A stretch of DNA of 40,806 bases from an uncultured Balneolaceae bacterium. Its GTDB lineage: Bacteria; Bacteroidota; Rhodothermia; Balneolales; Balneolaceae. Location: assembly GCA_937982515.1 (NCBI GenBank), contig CALJMB010000368.1, positions 1-40,806 on the forward strand, written 5' to 3'. The notes under the pieces are model-generated. The model was given only the letters and a program-made list of their open reading frames with translations, did no database searches and was not told the DNA's origin. A program made the translations under genes and the position numbers. Positions 35,117 to 40,806 of this stretch are shown here, one piece after another. Position 1 is the first letter of the stretch. Each line of letters starts with the position of its first letter.

Positions 35117-35160
35117 ATACTTACGTACCGCGAAGCAGGCGCTTCGCGGTACGTAAGTAT
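35117..35160. terminator. 20-bp perfect hairpin between convergent DUF2267 and permease genes
   Basis: ATACTTACGTACCGCGAAGC (35117-35136) pairs exactly with bases 35141-35160 around AGGC. It lies 71 bases past the DUF2267 stop and 37 bases past the permease stop. The arm contains the palindromic words TACGTA and CGCG. A short AT-rich tail (ATTATTTCAT) follows on the plus strand. A bidirectional terminator is likely, though the sequence is word-like as in the other elements. Confidence 0.7.
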
Positions 35161-35197
35161 ATTATTTCATCCTGTGATTAAGCTTTTTCATGCTTGT

Positions 35198-37591
35198 CTA
35201 TTCCCTTCTCAGGCTCTCCACAGGATTCATCAGCGCCGCTTTCAACGACTGGTAACTTACCGCAATTAACGCAATGATTAAGGTCGACAGGCCGGCAACG
35301 AATATGATAGAAAAGCCTATTTCAACGTGATAAGCAAAATTTTGCAGCCACCGGCTCATCACCAGCCATGCAATCGGTATGGAGATTATAAAACCTGCTA
35401 TCACCAAAAGAACAAAATCTTTCGAAAACAAGGTTATGATATCTGGTATCGTAGCTCCGGATGCCTTACGTATTCCGATTTCTTTAGTACGCTGCTCCAC
35501 CAAGTATGAAGCCAGGCCTATCAAACCCAGACAGGCAATAAAAATTGCAACCATCGTAAAAGTGGAAAAAATACCGGCCATTCTCATTTCGGACTGGTAC
35601 AAAGCATCAAACTTTTGATCAAGAAATGTATATTCGAACGGACGGTGTGGTGCTATCCTGCTCCACACACTTTTCAGAGATGCCAGTGTCTCCGGGATAT
35701 GTTCTGGTTCAATCTTCACCAGTAAATAGTCGTACATACCCGGAGCAAGAAACAGGGCAAGCGGATCTATATCCTCCCGCAAAGAAGCGAAGTTAAAATT
35801 CTCCATAACCCCGGCAACACGCCCGGGCGTTGATTCCCAAAGGCTAAAGTCTTTTCCTATGGCCTCTTCAGGTTCCCACCCAAGTGCATCGGACAGTTTT
35901 TTATTGATCAGGTACAAATATCCCTGTTCCGATACATAATTGGGATTGGCGGGAAAGTCTTCTCCTGCCAAGAGCCTGATGCCCAGTGTAGCAATCACGC
36001 CAGGACCGGCGGTCCCTCCGGCTAGGTGTATGTTTTCATCTTCCGCCATACCCTCTTTGCTTACCGAATACCCGCCGAATACATCCCCCGGAATATTCGA
36101 CATTCCCGCCGCTGCCAATACACCGGGCCGGCGGAGTACTTCTGCTTTCAGCGTCTCAAACCGTTCTGACAGCTGCCGGTCTCCTGTCGGCAGAATAACT
36201 ACATGTTCTTTATCAAAGCCCAGGTTCTTGCTCTGTATGAACTGAATCTGATCGTTAATAACCAATGTACCGATGACCAGAAAAATGGATACGGCAAATT
36301 GGAATACCACCAGAACCTTTCGATAAAATGCGTCTCTTTTGCCCGTACCTAAAGCACTTTTTAGTGCTTTGGAGGGTTGAAATGCAGATAGTACCAGGGC
36401 CGGATAACTGCCTGCCGCCATGCTTACAAAAAAGATAATTATTCCCAGGGCAACCCATATCAAAGGTGCTTCGAAGAGTGAGAAGGTAAACTCGTTGCCC
36501 GTAAGTCTCTCTAAGGGGGGCATAGCTACTTCCACCACAAGGATGGCAAAGAGTATAGAAATGACTGTGATAAGCAACGATTCCCCGTAAAATTGGCGTA
36601 TCAGTTGAGGGCGATGTGCCCCCAGCGCCTTTCGCATCGCTACCTCCGGGGCTCTTCTGGCCGACCGGGCCGTAGCCAGGTTTATATAATTGATACACGC
36701 TATGATTAATACAAGCACAGCAATAGCCGAAAAGGAATAAACGTACAGAATGTCTCCCATAGGCCTTATTTCAGCTTGCTGATCCGAATGAAGGTATATA
36801 TCGGACAGAGGCTGCAAGCCGATGCTTAACGGATATCCATCCAGAACATATTTTTCAAGCAGCGCAGGTATTTTGCTTTTTAGTGGTTCAACCGATGACC
36901 TCTTATCCAATAATAAGTAGGTATAAAAGTTCGCAGCTGCTAACCGATCATCCGTCAGTTGTGACCATCTCTGGCGAGTGGACAGCGATGCCAGGAAGTC
37001 AAACCGGAAGTGAGAGTTTTGGGGCACATCTTCCATCACTCCCGTCACGTTAAACTCTTCAGCTCCACCGTCCACGGTAACCTCAATGACTTCGCCCACA
37101 GGATTGTCGTTTCCAAAATACTTTTCTGCCATACTGCGGGTAAGGACTATAGAATTCGGACGAATAAGTGCCGCAGCGGAGTTACCGGCTGAAAGCCGGA
37201 AGCTGAACAGATCAAAAAAGGTGGAGTCGGCATATATCAAGCTGCTTTCCTGGAACAGTTTGTCCTGATAACGTACTATGGCAGGGCTGTAACGGGTTGG
37301 TTCATACAGGCGGACCCAGCTTTCCACTTCCGCAACCTGTTGGGCAATAATGGGTGCTACAGCCGAAGGTGTTACGGCCAGGCTCTCTTCAGAGGTATTC
37401 ATAATTGCCCGTACTATGCGATCTTTTTTTGTGTGGAACCGATCGTACGACAGCTCGTGTGCCACAAAAAGCAGTATGAACAGGCACACGGCAATGCCTG
37501 TTGCCAGGCCGGCTATATTGATGAATGCATATCCTTTATCTCTGCATACATTACGCCAGGCTATTTTGATGTAGTTTTTGAGCATAATCAT
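35198..37591 (-). CDS. FtsX/MacB-type ABC transporter permease, large, without adjacent ATPase (copy 2)
   Basis: This 797-residue protein has the same plan as the copy at 31224-33677. The N-terminus has NVCRDKGYAFINIAGLATGIA (about 13-33), a helix to about 45, a MacB_PCD domain (about 50-285), helices at about 285-310, 335-360 and 375-405, a helix near 430-450, a second periplasmic domain, and a last FtsX unit (about 680-790) ending ALMNPVESLRRE. The ISYDRFHEK equivalent after the first helix is LSYDRFHTKKDRIVRA. The two copies are diverged paralogues, not recent duplicates. No ATPase or membrane-fusion gene is adjacent. Confidence 0.92.
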   Translation of the reverse strand: MIMLKNYIKIAWRNVCRDKGYAFINIAGLATGIAVCLFILLFVAHELSYDRFHTKKDRIVRAIMNTSEESLAVTPSAVAPIIAQQVAEVESWVRLYEPTRYSPAIVRYQDKLFQESSLIYADSTFFDLFSFRLSAGNSAAALIRPNSIVLTRSMAEKYFGNDNPVGEVIEVTVDGGAEEFNVTGVMEDVPQNSHFRFDFLASLSTRQRWSQLTDDRLAAANFYTYLLLDKRSSVEPLKSKIPALLEKYVLDGYPLSIGLQPLSDIYLHSDQQAEIRPMGDILYVYSFSAIAVLVLIIACINYINLATARSARRAPEVAMRKALGAHRPQLIRQFYGESLLITVISILFAILVVEVAMPPLERLTGNEFTFSLFEAPLIWVALGIIIFFVSMAAGSYPALVLSAFQPSKALKSALGTGKRDAFYRKVLVVFQFAVSIFLVIGTLVINDQIQFIQSKNLGFDKEHVVILPTGDRQLSERFETLKAEVLRRPGVLAAAGMSNIPGDVFGGYSVSKEGMAEDENIHLAGGTAGPGVIATLGIRLLAGEDFPANPNYVSEQGYLYLINKKLSDALGWEPEEAIGKDFSLWESTPGRVAGVMENFNFASLREDIDPLALFLAPGMYDYLLVKIEPEHIPETLASLKSVWSRIAPHRPFEYTFLDQKFDALYQSEMRMAGIFSTFTMVAIFIACLGLIGLASYLVEQRTKEIGIRKASGATIPDIITLFSKDFVLLVIAGFIISIPIAWLVMSRWLQNFAYHVEIGFSIIFVAGLSTLIIALIAVSYQSLKAALMNPVESLRRE

Positions 37592-38081
37592 GGGTTGGTG
37601 GTATCTTGTTCGTTTTCAGAGGTTTGTTGCCAGGCACTATTTAAGACAACAAACCATCCGCTACTGACCCAAGTGGTATTCAACAACCATACCAAATAAA
37701 AAAGCGATTTTCCACGCTTCGAGAAAGGGTTTGGGCTTCCGTGCTGTCCACTGCGGTACAGCAGATGTGCGGAAACGAACAGTAAAGGAAGAGGGGTTAG
37801 TTAATTAAGGAGCCAATGGGTAACCACGGAAATACGAAAGGCACAGAGGCAGAGGCGTTTGGCCTTTTGCTCAAAAGCATCCCGGCTTAAAGACTCCTCG
37901 TTCATTGCGTGTCAAAAAGTTAAAGGCTTCGTGAGACTAAGAATTTAGACAAATTTACCCGTTGAGGTTTCATAATCTAACCCATCGCCTCATAAACCTT
38001 GACTAACTTAGTCAGCCTTCGCCATGCGGCGCGTGGCGAAGGCCCGGTCGCCAAAAGTAAGAAACTAACCCACGGTTACAA
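37592..38081. other. 490-base intergenic region with word-like repeats and one hairpin
   Basis: It holds the permease promoter region. I see word-like runs such as AACCACGGAAATACGAAAGG (from about 37820), a TGACTAACTTAGTCA palindrome near 38000-38014, and the hairpin listed at 38015-38043. No gene, RNA or riboswitch is recognised. Confidence 0.45.
38015..38043. terminator. 13-bp GC-rich hairpin downstream of the SDR gene
   Basis: GCCTTCGCCATGC (38015-38027) pairs with GCGTGGCGAAGGC (38031-38043) with one T.G wobble around GGC. It lies just past the SDR stop on the minus strand. It is a stable stem without a T-run. Confidence 0.55.
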
Positions 38082-38960
38082 TCAACTACTTACGGCTTCT
38101 CCGCCATTGACATGGATCACTTGTCCGGAAATATAAGAGGCATCGCTGGAGGCCAGGAATACATAAGCGGGGGCCACTTCGGAGGGCTGGCCCGGGCGAC
38201 CCATATTGGTTGATTTGCCAAATTTTGCCACATGGTCTTCACTGAAACTGGCGGGGATGAGCGGCGTCCAGATGGGGCCGGGCGCCACGGCGTTTACCCG
38301 TATTCCTTTTTTGGCCAGATCTACGTTCAGCGAGCGGGTAAAGCTGAGTATCGCTCCTTTGGTTGCGCCATAGTCGATCAAGTTATCGCGCCCCTGATAG
38401 GCTACGATACTGGTGGTGTTTATGATAGAATCACCCGAATTCATATACTTCAACGCAGCTTTGGTGAGGTAGAACATAGAGAAGATGTTGGTCTGAAAGG
38501 TCTTCTCCATTATATCCAGATCTACCTCTTCCAGTCCCTTTTGGGAGTGCTGCTCTCCGGCGTTATTTACCAGGATGTTGAGGGTTCCAAAATTATTAAT
38601 CACCTGTTCCACACACTGCTCACAGAAGTCTCGGTCGCGGATATCGCCACGGATGACGAGGCATTTTCCACCCTCCTGTTTAACCATCTTCATGGTCTGG
38701 TCGGCATCTTCGTCTTCCTCCAAGTAAACAATCGCCACCTTTGCGCCTTCGCGGGCGTAGTGAACGGCTATAGCCCGGCCAATGCCGGAGTCGCCGCCGG
38801 TAATCAGCGCCACTTTGTCTTTGAGTTTGTCGCTACCCTTGTAATCATCTCTGATGATTTCGGGCTCGGGAACCATCTCGGATTCCTGCCCGGGTAACTC
38901 CTGTTGCTGTTTAGGGAGCTCTTCTTCTTTCAATTGCTCTTTTAGGTCTTGTGCGGCCAT
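38082..38960 (-). CDS. Short-chain dehydrogenase/reductase, YdaD/YhxC-like
   Basis: I start at 38960 (MAAQDLKEQLKEE), 292 residues, because an open stretch to 39038 has no family match. After a charged N-terminal tail with the QELPGQESEMVPEP motif typical of the stress-linked YdaD/YhxC group, the SDR domain has the NAD(P) motif ALITGGDSGIGRAIA, the NNAG segment (LVNNAGEQHS), serine in INTTSIVAYQG, the YxxxK pair in DYGATKGAILSF and the C-terminal GGEAVSS. It likely reduces aldehydes or oxidises polyols; the substrate is unknown. The gene is alone on its strand. Confidence 0.93.
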   Translation of the reverse strand: MAAQDLKEQLKEEELPKQQQELPGQESEMVPEPEIIRDDYKGSDKLKDKVALITGGDSGIGRAIAVHYAREGAKVAIVYLEEDEDADQTMKMVKQEGGKCLVIRGDIRDRDFCEQCVEQVINNFGTLNILVNNAGEQHSQKGLEEVDLDIMEKTFQTNIFSMFYLTKAALKYMNSGDSIINTTSIVAYQGRDNLIDYGATKGAILSFTRSLNVDLAKKGIRVNAVAPGPIWTPLIPASFSEDHVAKFGKSTNMGRPGQPSEVAPAYVFLASSDASYISGQVIHVNGGEAVSS

Positions 38961-39403
38961 AATAGCGTACTCTTTATGTGTTCTGAACGCGTCTGTAGAA
39001 GCGCTGTCTCTTTTTAGTTTGATTGGTCGTGGGTACAATTTAACCTCTGTGGGTGGAGTTTTGTTTCTTTATGGGGAGATGAGAAGTGAAAGGTAAAGGT
39101 GGTGTATAGTGTGTTGGATGTAGTTGGAGGCCAGTTGTTGGCAAAGAGCATAACGCATAGCGTACAACCTGAATCATTCTAATGCCATGCGCTATGCGTC
39201 TCGCTACGGCTCGCACATGATGGGCAGGATATACTCGTCCGCTCATTTAACCGGTGGACCGACACATACTCCGGCCTACTACATTCCTATACATCCAAAA
39301 TTCAACATTATGCACCATTTACCGCTTGATATTCTTCAGGACAACATTAAATTAGGTATATGAATTGATGTTAGTATATAGTCCACAGAAGAGAGAGAAC
39401 ATT
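38961..39403. other. 443-base divergent intergenic region
   Basis: It contains the word-like inverted repeat at 39141-39199 and a purine-rich GAAGAGAGAGAAC just before the ATG at 39404, which is a good ribosome site. Promoters for both divergent genes should be here, but I cannot place them. Confidence 0.45.
39141..39199. repeat. Word-like inverted repeat, 'GCAAAGAGCATA' class, copy 1
   Basis: ACGCATAGCG (39153-39162) pairs exactly with CGCTATGCGT (39190-39199). The left arm is preceded by GCAAAGAGCATA, which is also found (as TATGCTCTTTGC) in the right arm of the element at 40537-40615. The two flank the exported-protein gene. Confidence 0.65.
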
Positions 39404-40504
39404 ATGCGCCGGTCTTTTATTATATCACTACTGTTCAGCCTGTTGGTTATAGCAAGGGTGGATCTGTTACAGGCCCAGACCGTAATCGAGGGGAGGGTTA
39501 CGGATGCCCAAACGGGAGAACCTCTGCAGGGCGCTCATGTATTTCTTGCCGATACCAAGAGTGGAACCGTCACAGATCCATTCGGACGCTTCCGGCTCAG
39601 CCATCCCATGCCCGGGGTATACCGGCTTGTTGTTTCCATGATCGGTTATGACCGAACGCCGATAGACATCGCCTTTGGATCGGGAGAGTTTAAAAAAGTA
39701 GACGCGGAGCTGGAGCCTGTAGTTTATAAGATGGATGAAATTTATGTCGGCAATCTGGATGAGCGATGGGAGAAACATCTGGAGCGTTTTACCCGCCTTT
39801 TTATTGGTGAGTCGGAACGAGCCGACTCCGTAATCATCCTCAATCCGGAAGTGCTCCGGTTCGAAACCCGCTGGTGGGGGCGTTTCACCGCAGAAGCCCT
39901 GGCTCCGCTGCAAATCGATAATCATGCTCTGGGCTATCACATTACCTATTATCTGGATGAATTTAATCATACCGGCACGCGGACGCGGTGGGATGGAGAG
40001 CCGCTCTTCTCCGAAATGACGCCGATCGATTCTGCGCAGGCAGCCTATTGGAAGCAGAACCGCAGGGATGCGTTTTTCGGCTCCCTCCGCCACTTGCTGC
40101 TTGCCCTTCTTCAGGACAGCGTGGAAGAGGAGGGATTCATCCTCCACCGCCTCCCCCGGGATGTCCACGGAATTTCTCCCCATGACCGGTTCCGCACCAC
40201 GGCCAGTCGCCTTATCCGGGAAGGAGACGAGAATTATCTCTACCAAGTTAACTTTTTCGGGCGACTGGAGATTGTTTATACTCAGGCAGAGGAAGGCAGG
40301 CGTTACATACGCTGGGCGTCTCGTCATGGCCAGGCAACCCCTTCCGGTTCACAAACCTCTTACCTTGAACTGAATGAACGCCCGATAACGGTCGATTCCG
40401 ATGGCGAAATAGCGGAACCATATGGCGCCACCCAATTCGGTTATTTTGCTTTTCACCGGCTGGCTGACAAAACCCCGCGGGAGTACCGCCCGGAGGAGTG
40501 GTGA
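39404..40504 (+). CDS. Exported protein with CarboxypepD_reg domain
   Basis: I start at 39404 (MRRSFIISLLFSL) because a signal peptide begins there, with cleavage near LQAQT; the protein is 366 residues. Residues about 23-100 form a carboxypeptidase-regulatory-like beta-sandwich (VIEGRVTDAQTGEPLQGAHVFLADTKSGTVTDPFGRFRL, YRLVVSMIGYDR), as in TonB-dependent receptor N-termini. The rest (about 105-366) has repeated W and Y, ALGYHITYYLDEF and FFGRLEIVY, which suggest an outer-membrane-associated beta-rich domain. No beta-barrel or plug domain is seen. The function is unknown, and similar proteins are common in this kind of genome. A third permease gene ends nearby on the other strand. Confidence 0.85.
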   Translation: MRRSFIISLLFSLLVIARVDLLQAQTVIEGRVTDAQTGEPLQGAHVFLADTKSGTVTDPFGRFRLSHPMPGVYRLVVSMIGYDRTPIDIAFGSGEFKKVDAELEPVVYKMDEIYVGNLDERWEKHLERFTRLFIGESERADSVIILNPEVLRFETRWWGRFTAEALAPLQIDNHALGYHITYYLDEFNHTGTRTRWDGEPLFSEMTPIDSAQAAYWKQNRRDAFFGSLRHLLLALLQDSVEEEGFILHRLPRDVHGISPHDRFRTTASRLIREGDENYLYQVNFFGRLEIVYTQAEEGRRYIRWASRHGQATPSGSQTSYLELNERPITVDSDGEIAEPYGATQFGYFAFHRLADKTPREYRPEEW

Positions 40505-40536
40505 AGGCTGTTCGTTGTGTGTGGTTAGTGGTCGAT

Positions 40537-40615
40537 GGCAAAGCGCACAGGGCATGGTGCAAAGCGTAAATCCAACTCACTCCCACGCTATGCTCTTTGC
40601 ACTCTGCGCCCTGCC
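40537..40615. repeat. Word-like inverted repeat, 'GCAAAGAGCATA' class, copy 2
   Basis: The 31-base arms at 40537-40567 and 40585-40615 are complementary at 23 of 31 positions, as they are made of shuffled words (GGCAAAGCGCA, GGTGCAAAGCGT against ACGCTATGCTC, TTTGCACTCTGCGCC). The element lies in the convergent gap after the exported-protein gene, 3 bases short of the third permease stop. Confidence 0.65.
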
Positions 40616-40618
40616 CTG

Positions 40619-40806
40619 TCATTCACTCCGCAGACTCTCTACCGGGTTGGCCAGCGCCGCACGGATACTCTGCCAGCTGACCGTCAGCAGCGCTATCAAA
40701 AACGCTGCCCCGCCAGCCAGGACAAAGATGCCGGGGCCGAGTTCGATACGATAGGCAAAATCTTGCAGCCACTGGTGCATCGCGTACCAGGCAATAGGGA
40801 TGGCTA
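40619..40806 (-). CDS. FtsX/MacB-type ABC transporter permease (copy 3), C-terminal end only
   Basis: The last 62 codons are visible; the gene continues beyond the right edge. Translation gives IAWYAMHQWLQDFAYRIEL, a hydrophobic helix (GIFVLAGGAAFLIALLTV) and the ending ALANPVESLRSE. This matches the last FtsX unit of the two complete permeases (PVESIRSE and PVESLRRE endings). It makes at least three permeases of this type within 10 kb. Confidence 0.9.
   Translation of the reverse strand, partial: AIPIAWYAMHQWLQDFAYRIELGPGIFVLAGGAAFLIALLTVSWQSIRAALANPVESLRSE

Noticed and set aside
38232..38897. 221-codon open frame opposite the SDR gene
   Set aside because: It is antisense to a clear SDR gene with intact motifs; the translation shows no recognisable family.
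39467..40327. 286-codon minus-strand open frame opposite the CarboxypepD_reg gene
   Set aside because: The plus strand has a signal peptide, a ribosome site and a known domain; the antisense product has none.
1..40806. CRISPR array, prophage, insertion sequence or integron
   Set aside because: No regularly spaced identical repeats with unique spacers, no transposase, integrase or phage structural gene, and no attachment-site duplication beside tRNA-Phe were seen.

Overview
The window is an ordinary-looking chromosomal segment of a moderately AT/GC-balanced bacterium of the Bacteroidota/Rhodothermota/Balneolota assemblage. A halophilic Balneolaceae-like organism is my best guess. This is inferred from the gene mix: long FtsX/MacB-type permeases with the N-terminal 'RNLxKxKGYAFINIAGLAxGIA' signature, a leucine-dehydrogenase-type enzyme, a carboxypeptidase-regulatory-domain exported protein, weak Shine-Dalgarno sequences, a tRNA without an encoded CCA end, and many word-like intergenic palindromes. 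No species can be named from sequence alone. No prophage, insertion sequence, CRISPR array or plasmid gene was seen.

Layout. 1-2849 is a minus-strand thiamine salvage block (TPP riboswitch, thiL, thiD, then a truncated tenA). 2992-3585 is a secreted DsbA-like thioredoxin-fold protein. 3715-7032 is an NAD module: a NifS-type cysteine desulfurase divergent from nadC-nadA, followed by a BrkB/YihY membrane protein. 8182-9628 holds an AcuI/YhdH oxidoreductase convergent with a stand-alone response regulator. 10135-12124 carries tRNA-Phe and recJ. 12521-16161 holds a branched-chain amino-acid dehydrogenase, Hsp33 and a type II NADH dehydrogenase. 16302-22574 is a minus-strand run: IscA/ErpA-type Fe-S carrier, AlbA_2-domain protein, gpsA-plsY, and lipA-lipB-lpdA (lipoate synthesis, transfer and use). 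23006-30941 holds a GNAT acetyltransferase, an APC permease, RF3, a DUF72 protein, a sodium:solute symporter and a fatty-acid-hydroxylase-family protein. 31224-40806 is an envelope/stress region: two complete FtsX-type ABC permeases and the end of a third, none with an ATPase beside it, plus a CAP-domain lipoprotein, a DUF2267 protein, an SDR oxidoreductase and an exported CarboxypepD_reg protein.

How the genes fit together. Several neighbours touch on Fe-S and cofactor metabolism: the desulfurase probably feeds the [4Fe-4S] cluster of NadA, the IscA-type carrier could serve LipA (two clusters), LipB/LipA make the lipoyl arm on which LpdA acts, and ThiL makes TPP for the same 2-oxoacid dehydrogenases. 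GpsA and PlsY supply sn-glycerol 3-phosphate and its first acylation.

The most notable structure not explained by genes is a set of at least ten intergenic inverted repeats. Their arms are unrelated in sequence from site to site but similar in design: short words repeated in one arm and mirrored in the other. Two of the classes recur within this window. They often sit at gene ends and sometimes overlap stop codons. I see no convincing multi-gene novel defence or biosynthetic system here.
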